A DNA stretch of 64,000 bases from Melitaea cinxia (Eukaryota > Arthropoda > Insecta > Lepidoptera > Nymphalidae): contig NC_059404.1 in the NCBI RefSeq assembly GCF_905220565.1, forward strand, positions 5,298,472 through 5,362,471. The letters are read 5' to 3'. The first letter of the stretch is position 1, and each line of letters starts with the position of its first letter. The notes beneath the pieces are model-generated. The model was given only the letters and a program-made list of their open reading frames with translations, had not been told where the DNA came from and ran no database searches. Made by a program: the position numbers and the translations under genes. This document shows, one piece after another, positions 14,185 through 25,373 of this stretch.

Positions 14185-14424
14185 ATGCAGACCGTCAAGA
14201 TGAGAAATGTCGCATATCTGAGACACGTGCTTAGGCACGATAGATACGAACTGTTACGACTCATAATGATGGGAAAAGTTGCTGGAAAATGAGGTGTAGG
14301 TCGCAGAAAAAAGCCATGGCTACGCAACATCCGCGAGTGGACAGGCATCGCGAGCGCCGCCGAACTCTTTCGCCTCGCGAAAAATAAACCAGAGTATGTG
14401 AAGCTGAATGCCAACCTTCGCTAG
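14185..14424 (+). pseudogene. RTE-like LINE reverse transcriptase C-terminus, dead fragment
   Basis: Translation from 14185 gives the end of a non-LTR retrotransposon polyprotein: a LRHVLRHDRYELLRLIMMGK stretch, then GVGRRKKPWLRNIREWTG, then LAKNKPEY and a natural stop at 14422-14424. An in-frame TGA at 14290-14292 breaks it. This GHVxR...G(R/K)xGxGRRxxxWLxN pattern is typical of the segment after the RT domain in RTE-type and related elements. Only about 80 codons remain, with no RT core upstream, so it is a 5'-truncated copy. Confidence 0.8.
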
Positions 14425-14489
14425 TCGGAGAGGCACCGCAAGAAGAAGACGAAGATTTCATTACAAAAAATTTTTTTCATTAACTACAA

Positions 14490-14700
14490 TGGCTTCGCGC
14501 AGCCGCCATGTTTGATTTTTTTTTAATGTCACCTATCTAAGAACACTTGGGCAGCTAAGACGAACCTAACGATACCTCAATTATGTAAATCCGTTCAGTA
14601 GTTCTGGAAATATGAGGTAGTAAAGAATATTACATACAAATATACATACATACAAGATACGCGCGAAAAACATAACCCTTCCTTGGCAGTCGGGTAAAAA
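14490..14700 (+). repeat. probable interspersed repeat, unclassified
   Basis: Runs from GGCTTCGCGCAGCCGCCATG to CTTGGCAGTCGGG and contains the CCGTTCAGTAGTTCTGGAAATATGA type of stretch common in lepidopteran repeats. It follows the dead LINE C-terminus directly and may be its 3' untranslated end or a separate insertion. Only one copy is seen here. Confidence 0.4.
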
Positions 14701-14935
14701 TATATTATCAGTCAACGTTCTACTTAGCAAATATTAACGAACTTGAAAACTAAATGCAAAACGATACAATAACGTAGTAGGTATAGTTTATTGTAAAAGT
14801 TCTTAATCTTCTTTAGAGCTCATGTTTCATTTATAAAATAACGTATATTGCATGGTATACACGTATTCTAAGCATTTTTTAATATCATATCAAAAATCGA
14901 CCGTTCACACGTACGTATACACGTATATCATACAC

Positions 14936-15256
14936 AACCGCTCTGGTGTAGTGGTGCTTATGCCATGTATTCACCTATAAGCCCCGTCGGTTTGTGGGTT
15001 CGATTTCCACTCAAAACGGATATTTGTATTTGTACAAATATTTTTTGTGGGATGTCTGTCTTTGTCCCCCACTGCGCCTCGAAGAGCAGGTTAAGCTATC
15101 GGTACCGGTTGTTATCACATACACCTAATAGCAACAGTTACTTTTAGTAGGGAATATATGCGTCAACCCGAGTAGCGTTGTGGATTAAGCTTCGATCCTT
15201 CTCCTACATGGAAAGAAAGGCCTATGCCCAGCAGTTGGGAATAGGCCTTTCTTTCC
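14936..15256 (+). mobile_element. tRNA-derived SINE (family A) with snap-back 3' end
   Basis: The head (CTCTGGTGTAGTGGTGCTTA) and a B-box-like GTGGGTTCGATTTCC mark a tRNA-derived pol III promoter. The body carries GTTATCACATACACCT and the tail CTCCTACATGGAAAGA, AGGCCTATGCCCAGCAG, as in the copies at 41872-42206 and 57718-58062. Instead of the usual tail ending, the sequence turns back on itself: 15210-15225 is perfectly complementary to 15241-15256. Confidence 0.8.
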
Positions 15257-15650
15257 AAAAAAAATTCCGTTTGACTACGACTGGGCTGCTTTAAAATTGC
15301 AAAAACAAATATCGATTACGAACTGTTACGACGCTATAAAAACTAGTAATAGATCCCACGCGTTTAGTATACTGCAACCTGTTCTTATTGTCAGTTCCGA
15401 CGGCTGTTTAAACGATGCCTCACTTCCTCTTAACATAATATAAGTAATATCGATGTTTCCTTTTGGCCATAAATTTTCCGCTTATAATTAAAGACCAATA
15501 AAAATAAGTTACATAATATAGGCAGTTATATAAAGATATTTTATTTTTAAAATATATATAGTTATTATTATATTTTAGAAATGTAACGCAGCGTTGTTTT
15601 ACATATGTTTTGTAAATAAATTAGAGGTTATTTTTAATTTATATTGCTTA

Positions 15651-15976
15651 CTAGCTGTGCCCGCGACTTCGTCCGTGTGAAATTTAACAAAATAGTTATT
15701 GTTTAGTTCGCAGAGTTAGAAAATAAAAATAAAAACTAAAATAAAAGTAGCCTAAGTTACTCCTTATTACATCAGCTATTTGCCAGTAAAAGTCGCGTCA
15801 AAATTGATCCAGCCGTTTCAAGGATTAGCCGGAACTAACAGACAGACAGACAAACAGACAAAAATTATAAAAATTGCTATTTTTGTATAAGTACCGTGTA
15901 CATACATATGAATTTAGTAACAAGCGGTTGTTTTAATATTACAAACAGACACTCAAATTTTATTTATTTGTATAGA
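15651..15976 (-). mobile_element. Helitron-like non-autonomous element, copy H2
   Basis: On the minus strand it starts TCTATACAAATAAATAAAAT and ends with the GACGAAGTCGCGGGCACAG hairpin region plus CTAG. The outside bases are A before TC and T after CTAG, the Helitron insertion signature. Nearly full length compared with H3 and H4. No open frame. Confidence 0.8.
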
Positions 15977-18550
15977 TTTATGGGCCAAAATTATGTGTTT
16001 ATTTTTGAATTTATATATCTAATGCGTATTTGTTTGTAATGTAATCTAGTGTTAACGTAAACTAGACACAATATTTCATAAGTCTTCATCAACTGCAAAT
16101 ATATTAAAACTATACGAGTAGGTATTCCGTCTAAATGCATTCTAAAGGCAAACATCGCTAAAGACATTGTGTTATATTCGCTGTCACGTGTTAATATTAT
16201 AACCGTTAGTAATAACTCACTAAGTACATCATTCTCAGTATCAACATTATATATCTTATAACATGCACAGTTAAATGTAAACATAGATATTGTTTGAACT
16301 CATGCTAATAGCTAACTTTACGTGTAAGTGTCAATGGCATAAATATATCTCAGCATTTTAGAAAGAATGTGAAGCTGTTTATAATTATGTCCATTTCGAC
16401 CGTGACCGAGTAGCATTATGTACGAGTATATTAACATTTTAAATAAATTATTTAAAGAAACAATTTTGTAAAAATTTGGTTGCGTTAAACTTTTTACATC
16501 ATTATTAAAACTCTATTCGTATTTTTCCGTTTTTTCATTATGTATGACTAATTAATTACATAATAATGTGAAACATCTATCGTCATGAATATTATTTTAA
16601 TAATTTATTATTAATTAAAATTTTCTACAACACTGATTTATGTTTCAAAATGTTTTAGTGAAAACAATTAGGCAGAGTCTGTTTAGCTCTCCAATTAAAA
16701 TTTATAGTACAATGTTATTGAAATACATAATAAATTACAATTATATATTTAGCATATCTTTTGTAATTTACATAGAGTTGTAGCATAAAATGTTTAGTCA
16801 AAATACTAGTTTAGTGAGTTTTATAACAATACATCAACAACACAAATCAATTTGCTTTCATTTATTTATTCTAAGTAGGATAATTTATTTATTAAAAATT
16901 TCATTTCTCAATCTTATTTCATATAATCTCTATTAATAAAACAACAAAGCAAATTATGATTTCACATAAGTTACTGTTTTACACGGATTTAGTACCTGTT
17001 GAACATATTTCACTAACATTTTACGACTTATGTATGTAATATTTAGATTTAATCAACCGTATTGTTATTTAAAAATACATGTTTGTGAGGCACTATTGCA
17101 CGCAAATCTGCATTGTGTTAGGTATTATAAGTGGGACTTAGTTTGACAGTTGCGTCAATCAAGTAGCCAATTTAGTAAGCTTAATTATATTATAAACTGG
17201 AAAATCGTTTGTTCGTTTTTCACAGATAATAGCGGCATCTACTAATCAAATTTATATGAAATTGATTGAACGTGGACGAGAAACTTAACAAAAATAATTT
17301 AGCTCTACGTATGCACATATTTTTGTGTCTCTTTGTGTTTTTATTTATATGAAACCAGAGCGATCGTGATTCGTATTGTACATACATCATCATCATCAGT
17401 CGTAATTACGTACTTATATAACACTAGGTCAACCCCACAGTTAACATTACAGCACTCAGCATCATCACTCTCTCGTTTTTATAACGCAAAAATAATATTT
17501 AAATGGAACGGTAAATTCTTGTAATAATATTAAAGTAAAGACTAAAAAACGTTTTATTATATTTAATTAGTTGCAGCACTCTTTAAATTAATTTTAACAA
17601 TAGTCAGTTGTATAAACCATGACAGTAATTTTAATTGGTATTTATCTGAAACAAAAATGTAGCTAAGAATGTGATAAGTGTAAGTAATCCCTTACGTAAA
17701 TAAAACATACGTTTATAGCTGTATTGGGTTAAATGACTAATCCAAAATAAAACTGCCTAAGATTTGAACATAGACTTTTTTTTAATCTTTTATTAATTTT
17801 AGGGACTTTTGTCCTACATGGACACGCCAGTCCCATAGAACATAGATAAAACTGCAAATTAAATTCAGACGATGTGACAATAAGAGACAATTTATAAGCG
17901 TGAAGTAAACGGCGGCAGGGGTCGTCACGTGCTTTTCGCTTTCTTGAAGGCTTCTTAGGTCCGGCTCGCTTCCCTAGCCGCAGTGTTATCACCGTCGCTG
18001 TTCGGACAGCACGCCTATCATTTTACTATATTGATAATGACCTATGAAAGCTCAGTGTGCTCGTGATAGTGTTAAATAAATAGACTATTAACTATTAGTG
18101 CTGTGATTTCAGTTAATGATGTTTTCTAGGTAAATGTTCTGATTATTCATAAATATATATATTATATTTCTAAATCTATATTCTATAATATAATATCTTA
18201 TATTTTAATTTGTCATTAATTTTAAGATTTTATAAAAAAATTTTTTTTTATAGTATAGCTTCTTTAGTAGGACTGAGTTTTGGTGAATCATATTATACAA
18301 TAACTATTAAAATATTAGTAAGATTGGATAATAGTGGTGTATGAACTTTAGCGAGTGCGTTGATATCATTTACACGCGTGTAGCAGCTACGAGGCCTACT
18401 ACGTAGCTTAGAATAGTTTTGATTTTAATTGCCTTTATATTTTGAAATATAAAAATATAATTGTAACTTCATTTTTAATACAAATACTTATTTCATTGAT
18501 AAAATATAAATATAATATTGATCTTGATTTGATAATTCATTAAAACGCCT
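15977..18550. other. gene-free stretch
   Basis: AT-rich and non-coding. A short CATCATCATCATCAGTCGT stretch at 17387 may be the leftover tail of a minus-strand family X copy. A GC-richer piece at 17905-18020 could be a transposon remnant. No gene supported. Confidence 0.5.
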
Positions 18551-18770
18551 ATATTATTTATTTTCTAACTAACCGTACCCCGCGATACTGTGACCCACGT
18601 TTGCTTAAGAAAGTTATATACTAAAATATAGCTTAGCCTTTCTCGATAAATAGACTATCCAACACAAAAATAATTTTGCAATTCGAACCAGTAGTTCCTG
18701 AAATTAGCGCATTCAAACAAACAAACAAGCAAAGTCTTCAAATTTATAAAATAAATAAAGTATAGATTAA
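18551..18770 (+). repeat. probable interspersed repeat, unclassified
   Basis: Contains TAGACTATCCAACACAAAAA, GAACCAGTAGTTCCTGAAAT, GCGCATTCAAACAAACAAAC and ends near AAATAAAGTATAGATT. This combination is familiar from lepidopteran dispersed repeats; here it is single-copy and degraded. Confidence 0.45.
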
Positions 18771-18929
18771 TGTTATTTTTCTAATTTACGTAACAGATGT
18801 TTGAGCAACTTTTTGCTTGAAAATTTGATATGTTAAAAGTTCTTGTTTTGTTTCTTATTTTCTAATTTTTCTAGTACAATGTGTTCCTATACCAATGTTA
18901 CTGAACATAGTTTCTATGAAATTTGTTAT

Positions 18930-19178
18930 TATCATCATCATCATCACATCAGCCTATCGCAGTTCACTACTGGACATAGGCCTCCACAAGTTCGAGCCAA
19001 AAATGGCGTGAACTCATGTGTTTTGCCCATAGTCACCACGCTGGGCAGGCGGGTTGGTGACCGCACGGCTGGCTTTGTCGCACCGAAAACGCTGCTGCCC
19101 GTCCTCGGCCTGTTTATTTTAAAGCCAGCAGTTGGATGATTATCCCGTCATAGGTCGGCTTTATAAGTTCCAAGGTGA
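18930..19178 (-). repeat. family X repeat, copy 3
   Basis: Begins with the ATCATCATCATCATCACATC tail complement, then CAGCCTATCGCAGTTCACTA, the core GCTGGGCAGGCGGGTTGGTG, and runs to AAGTTCCAAGGTG. Extends further toward the element's 5' side than copy 2. Non-coding. Confidence 0.85.
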
Positions 19179-19265
19179 TTTGTTATAATGAAGACTATGA
19201 ATACTATTCATTAATATTTTAGTGTAGACAACTAATTATTTTGTCTTCGTAATTTTTATAAACTA

Positions 19266-19426
19266 CTAGTTGTACACTGCGCGCGTTGCTACGCTTTTTA
19301 TTTTTGTTCGTACAAACTCACCTTTGTGGGCTCATGCACAACCCTTGCTGAAGATCATGACATGATCAAATGCATAGTTTACAATTCTATAAAGGACATA
19401 AGACAAACATTTTTTATATATATAGA
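19266..19426 (-). mobile_element. short Helitron-like element (161 bp), second family
   Basis: On the minus strand it begins TCTATATATA after A and ends ACAACTAG before T, giving A|TC...CTAG|T. The interior (CTTTGTGGG, TCATGCACAAC, TGCTGAAGATCATGA, GCATAGTTTACAATTCTATAA) recurs at 57508-57612, which shows it is a repeat. Confidence 0.65.
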
Positions 19427-20029
19427 TTAACTTTCCCACTTTTATAATTTTAGGCATAAGTTTCTTATTGTTACAGGTAATTTCAATTACTACTATTACA
19501 ACAACAGCTACTACTACTTTATTTACTACGTTAAGAAAAGGTTCAATAAGTAAATTCCTTTTTAATCTCATATATAATTATTTTTCACGGACAGTTTTTT
19601 TTTAATTTTATATTATTCCTTACACTTTTTAGAAACATAGTTTTTACAAAAAAGATAATATTTGATAAATAACTAGAGTTCTACTTTAAAACAGTGCGGA
19701 AGTGTGGTTCATACAAACTTCAAGTGGTTATCAGGTCAAGGTAACATTGCTCTTACAAAATATTTGGACACTATATTCCGATTACCTTGAACACAAAAAT
19801 AAATCCATTTCAAATGGCTGAAATTTTTATTTGGGTACGAATAATACAATAAAAAATAAATCATATAGAACTCGATAGTACAGTTAGTTTAACCAATGCA
19901 AGTGTCCCATATGAATTAATTCTTCGAATAATTTAATTAATTTCTCTTCTTTCTTCTTTATTATTTGAATACGTGTAATCGTTAAGATTCATTGTTAGAA
20001 ATACCGTATAAAGACTGGAAGTTGAGGAA

Positions 20030-20190
20030 GTTTACAGGTTATACCGACAGCTGATGACCACACTGGATCCCCGCACAAAACGAATATTTGTATTCGCATA
20101 ATATCAATAATATTTATTTCCAATTTGGGTTACTAGTGGAGCAGTATACTACGCATTGGTTTCGGTTGCCATCACAATAATCTATTAAAG
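20030..20190 (+). repeat. degenerate tRNA-derived SINE fragment
   Basis: GATCCCCGCACAAAACGAAT, ATATTTGTATT and GGTTTCGGTTGCCATCACA align with the B-box and body of the family A SINE at 14936-15256. Head and tail are lost. Confidence 0.45.
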
Positions 20191-20573
20191 ATCTAATTTA
20201 ACAGAATATTAATTATCACGCAAATATATAAGCCATGCTTAACGGTAACCAATAATAGTAAAAAAACTGAGAAGTCGATTTATAGTTGAATATAAAAAAT
20301 AAATATATTAAAATATTGATCTACCAAACATAATTTATAAACTCTATTTTTAAATAAAATTAATTAATTTACGTGCACATTATTTTATGTCTAAATTTAA
20401 AAAAAATGATGGACATATGTACATACCTTAAAAAAACGAAGCATACGATACATTTGTATTTATAATAATTAATTAAACATATAATTTTTATAGATTAATA
20501 CGTGAAGCAAAAACTTTGTACCCCTTTTATCGAAAATTGCGCGGACGGAGGAGTATGAAATTTTGGATACTTT

Positions 20574-20778
20574 TCTTAATATATATAAATTATGCGTCAC
20601 GTTGTTTGTCCGTGATGGACTCCCTAAACTACCTAACCGATTTTAATCTAATTGGCACACTGTGTGCAGTTTTGACCCAACTTGAAAGATAGGCTATATT
20701 TTTATTTTGATATAATTATGTAATTATTATATTTAAGAAAAAAAAATAAGGCAGTACATAGTTCGCAAGGTCAGCTAG
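20574..20778 (+). mobile_element. Helitron-like element, third family (5' end uncertain)
   Basis: Ends GTTCGCAAGGTCAGCTAG before T, with CTAG at 20775-20778. The interior (GTCACGTTGTTTGTCCGTGA, AACTACCTAACCGATTTTAA) is unlike H1-H4. The TC start is a guess because several TC dinucleotides are available. Confidence 0.5.
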
Positions 20779-23053
20779 TTTATATAGAGAAAGAGTGCAG
20801 AATGTTAATTTTTTTTTAATACATTAAATCAATAAAAAAACATTACACACACTACCATGTATTTGACACACACAGGCATATATACCTACTCTTTTGTTTA
20901 TTGTTAAAGTGTATGGTTAAATAATGGTCTAATTTCGACCACTGGGCCACCATTAGTTATCGACACACGTTAAGTCTTATACTGCCACAGAGCGGGCGTA
21001 AGCGAGCTGTTTAGTTCAAAACTTTCACTATCCTTTTATCATCCGTTTTTGATCTGCAACTTTCCGCATAAAACAATAGAATGGAGGTATTACGTATACA
21101 TTGCGTTTGGTCGTCACAACCAGTAACGGTAACAAACAAAAAAACTAGAATTATTTAAAGCGCTTCTATAATAGCGAAAGTGTACTACAAGTACGTTTCG
21201 GGTCAAAGGTTTGAAAAACATTCGTTGAATATTGGACTCTATTCATATTATATGAAATACTATATCCAAATTAAGTTTTGCTCTGCTGAGACATTAAAAT
21301 GACATAATCAATTATTATGATCATATCTTTTGACATGAGCAGTGGCGTTGTGAAGAAGGAATATTACAAAAGTTATGAAGGAGATTTAAATCGCATTTCC
21401 TCTTTTAATTGTTATCAATTTGATGTCAGCGTTACTTCTTAAATTGTGAGAGAAAACTTTCAAACTTATAACAATGGACAGTATTAAATTAAAGTCTTAT
21501 TAGCGGCTATATAACCTACTGTAATAAATATACGTAATTATAACAATGCTATAAATATTGATAGGTGAAATACTCGTAGCAGTTGAAAATGTGAAAAGGA
21601 AAGAAATTTTAAACTTGTTATTACGGCTGTTAAGCTATTATGTCTATCCACTACATCATTGAGAGATGAAATGAAAGTTGCCGTATTTGAAACATACTGT
21701 GTGAATTTTTAACATTTTAAAAATAGCGTAATGTTAATTTCCATTACTAAGAAGAGGTCTCTACATCTAGAGATGAAAGTGGGACTTTTCTAATTATCAA
21801 TTATTTTTAGTTATAATGAATACTGGATATTATAAAGTGTTCTTTAGGTAACACTAGATAAATTGAACCTACTCTTAGCTCGATATTAATGTTAAGATAT
21901 TTCCTAGATGTGACGTTAGCTAGACATAGATTAATGCATTCAACCAATATATCATTTATTAACTTTCCAGCCTTCAAGAATATGTTTAATATGATACATA
22001 CTAGAAATAGAAATTTTAACACAAATAAACTACACGCTAATTATTTTTAAAACTTTATTACATTATCTTTAAGTTAATTATATCAATTACGTAAAGAAAA
22101 CACACATTGAATGTGTTTCATATTATGATTTAAGCATTTTTAATACAATTAAACTTTAAAATTTAAAAAAAGATCCAATTGAAAATAAAAAAAAAGTTTC
22201 TCAGTTATTCGGTTATCTAATAAAATTCTAATAATTGTTAGTTTTTTTTGAAAAAAAATTTAACAATTAAGAAATTGATAAACTTAAAATGTATTAAATT
22301 TCGTAAATTTAACACTTATGTTATACGAATTTACAATAAAAAATATTTTTACTACAAAATAGTCTGTTTTTAACAAACAAACGACTATAATTATACTTAT
22401 AGTAGTGAACCCTCAGTGTATGAGTTCCACTGGCACTCGATTGACATTTTATTCAACTATTAATCTTATTTAAATATATTTCATTAATGATTTCCATTCA
22501 GAGCAACTCTCGTATAATATTAAATCATTAATTTTGATTATGAAAGTAACTTTATTTACAATTAAGCATAGAAATCACAAATAGATTCCAACATATTACA
22601 TATCCCAAGGCCGGCGCCGATTTAAGGTCAGTTACAAAATAATGTTAACGTAAGACTATCATACACATATGAAGACATAATATGTAGACATCTCGAATAT
22701 TCCACAAATGTGGTTAAAGCGAGTGAAAAACTTGGATGGTAACACAGATGGTAGCGTTATAAGTCGACGGAAAACTTTTTTGTATAAACTATGCACATAA
22801 TCGAACTTGACTTGAAGCTAGGATACGATCCGTAAAAAAATGTATGTAACGTTTTTTCTCTCTAGTAGGTAAATCTCTAAACTAAAAATCATTTATTATT
22901 AATATTTTTTATTGATATCTATACTAATCCATGCTTCGTTGAGGCTTATTTTAATTAATTATGATAATCATTGCATCGAATTCTTTTCATTTTAAGTTTG
23001 TTAACCGCTCTGAATTTTCTGCTCATTGATGAAAAAGGTTCCATTACCTTTTT
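20779..23053. other. gene-free stretch
   Basis: AT-rich. No gene or clear repeat. Between about 20930 and 21200 the sequence is less AT-rich and not repetitive within this window, but it has no open frame of note. Confidence 0.5.
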
Positions 23054-23064
23054 ACCGGAAATAT

Positions 23065-23390
23065 CATCATTACAGCCTATACAGTCCACTGCTGGACATA
23101 GGCCTCCACAAGTTTACGTCAAAAATAACGTGAACTCATGTGTTTTGCCCATAGTCACCACGCTGGGCAGGCGGGTTGGTGACCGCAGTACTGGCTTTGT
23201 CGCACCGAAGACGCTGCTGCCCGTCTTCGGCCTGTGTATTTCAAAGCCAGCAGTTGGATGGTTATCCCGCCATCGGTCGGCTTCTTAAGTTCCAAGGTGG
23301 TTGTGGAACCTTGTTATCCCTTAGTCGCCTCTTACGACACCCACGGGAAGAGAGGGGGTGTGCTGTGTGGCTACGGCACTAAAGAATTTA
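23065..23390 (-). mobile_element. family X repeat, longest copy, with target-site duplication
   Basis: The fullest copy of family X. It reads on the minus strand from GTGCCGTAGCCACACAGCAC through GTGTCGTAAGAGGCGACTAA, the usual core, to the CAGCCTATACAGTCC end complement. It is flanked by an 11-bp direct repeat ACCGGAAATAT (23054-23064 and 23391-23401), the mark of a non-LTR retrotransposition. No tRNA-like head is seen, so a 5'-truncated LINE 3' end is the favoured reading. Confidence 0.8.
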
Positions 23391-23401
23391 ACCGGAAATA
23401 T

Positions 23402-24007
23402 ATCACAATTTAATTTTAATCATTTTTACCCATTTGTAGTTGAAACGGTCAAGAGAGAGGTATTATTTTTATTACAGAAAAATATCTGTCGTTTTATCGA
23501 ATTAGTATTTTGTGCAGCGCCTCATGCGCTTGAAACCGTTTCCGTCAATGCAAATAACGTTCCCATTACAAATGAAGTAAAGTCAAATCAACAATCGATT
23601 GTGTCGAAGACAACCGTAATAATTCTAAGTAATTAACCTGCTTTCTTTACAATTTCTACTCTTGAAGCATAATGATATACTTGTTGGAGGTTCCCCACAA
23701 ATTCGTACTTCACAAAAGCATGTTAGTTTCCCTCTATTGCTTGGCAAGGCTTTTATATTAAGAAGTGAGAAACATAATCCGCTACATTGTTGATATTCCA
23801 ATATACATAGAGATACAAATTTCCAAATATCACGCAAAAGATAAAGTTTTCATTAAAAAAAAAAAGTTCTCAACTAGCTCGAATTAAATACCTGTGATAA
23901 AAATTATTGTAGCGCTCATACCGACATTTTTTATCTGCGACACTAAAAGTTTACTTAAATATAGCTACTGAAAATGCAATGTTGGTAAAAATCTTTTCTT
24001 TTTACAA
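23402..24007. other. gene-free stretch
   Basis: No gene supported. A 92-codon open frame around 23358-23636 starts inside the family X copy and shows no family resemblance. Confidence 0.5.
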
Positions 24008-24265
24008 GTAGGTCAGCATCAAGCGTACGACTCATCTGATGGTAAGCGATTACCGCAGATTATACACGCCTGTAACACCAGTGGCATCGTAAGCGCGTTA
24101 GCGACCTCCTTACTACCCTCTGGTCAGTTTACTCATCACAGGAATACAACACTGCTTGAAAGCAGTATTATTTTGCTGTGATCTACTGTAAGTTTGAGGT
24201 ACTTCTCTAGTCAGGCTGCTCCAGGCTATGAGCAAGATATTCCCTGCTATGCCTCAGTTGAACCT
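24008..24265 (+). repeat. interspersed repeat Z, copy 1
   Basis: Contains CATCTGATGGTAAGCGATTA, CACGCCTGTAACACCAGTGG and CATCGTAAGCGCGTTAGCGA, also present on the other strand at 56858-56980 and as a relic at 7180-7245. It is widely familiar from lepidopteran sequence, but I cannot give a class. Non-coding here. Confidence 0.7.
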
Positions 24266-24900
24266 TCACATTAAATTGATTTTTACGGTGAGTGTTTTTC
24301 TGGTCAATAGGTCATTGTACTCACACTATAAATGTGACATTCTTTTAATTTACTTCTAAATAATATTTAACACCCCTTCCTGTGTTTACTGAACATCCGT
24401 TTTTCTATTGACAGGATTTGCTGTTTCGATGCGTGTTGTTGCAACATTAATAACTTTCTCGTGATAATTTTTTTATAGTCGATTTTGAAGTGGATTTTTG
24501 ACATGAGTGGATTCAATGATTCAGGCTTATTTTTGAACCTAAAGTGACTAATACATCCACTTTATCTACGTGCTCCGGTTATGACAACCTTACGCATTTT
24601 TATTTCGTAATCGTAATAAGTAATAAAATGAAGAACAATATCAAAGTCATTATATTATGTAACATCCTATGTGTGTACGTAAACACTTTCGAAATTATTA
24701 ATCGTAAACCTGCAAATGGACACGTGATATTAAATCGAGAGGGAGATAGGAAAGTAATTTCGTAAATTATTTAGTACATCAAATCGTTTGACCTTTCGTA
24801 TCATCTTCTGGTTATGTAAAACTATCTGTTGTACACCGCTAACACTAGACAACTTAAAATGTAGAGCGTCAGAGCGAGTATTCAATATAGTAATAATTGT
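24266..24900. other. gene-free stretch
   Basis: No supported gene. A 73-codon open frame at 24544-24765 has no recognisable domain and no splice or promoter context. Confidence 0.5.
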
Positions 24901-25373
24901 GTACTTCAATTACATAGACGAGTAATACAACGTAAGAGGACGAAAAAATAGTCAAGTAAATACGCGTTATCAAAGATTACTCAAAAAGTAGTCATCAGAT
25001 TTCGATCAAATTTAAATGAAACAACTAAACAAGTATCAGTTTTCGAATAAAACAAGAATCATCAAAATCGGTAAACCCAATGAAAAGTTATGCGGTACAA
25101 TACAACGTAGGTCGACCAAAAAATAGCATGTAAATACACATCATTAGATATAACTCGTAAAGTGCTTGTTAGATCTCAATTGAATTTAAATGGGACAACA
25201 TGACACGCACCACCTTTCGATTAAAAAAGAGTCATCGAAATCGGTCCACCCAGTCAAAAGTTCTGAAGTAACATACCAAAAAATACAGTCGAATTGCGAA
25301 CCTCCTCCTTTTTTGAAGTCGGTTAAAAAATGTAATCGAATTGAGAACATCCTTTTCGGAAGTCGGTTTAAAA
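24901..25373 (+). repeat. modular inverted-end repeat, copy B
   Basis: Two internal modules, each with a GTAATACAACGTA or ATACAACGTAGGTCGACC block (about 24929 and 25101), then CCTCCTCC and GAAGTCGGTTAAAAA near 25316-25327. A second, diverged GGAAGTCGGTTT follows at 25359, so the right end itself looks duplicated. Non-coding. Confidence 0.8.

Noticed and set aside
24901..25373. CRISPR-like array from repeated modules
   Set aside because: Modules are long, diverged and not separated by unique spacers; eukaryotic context.
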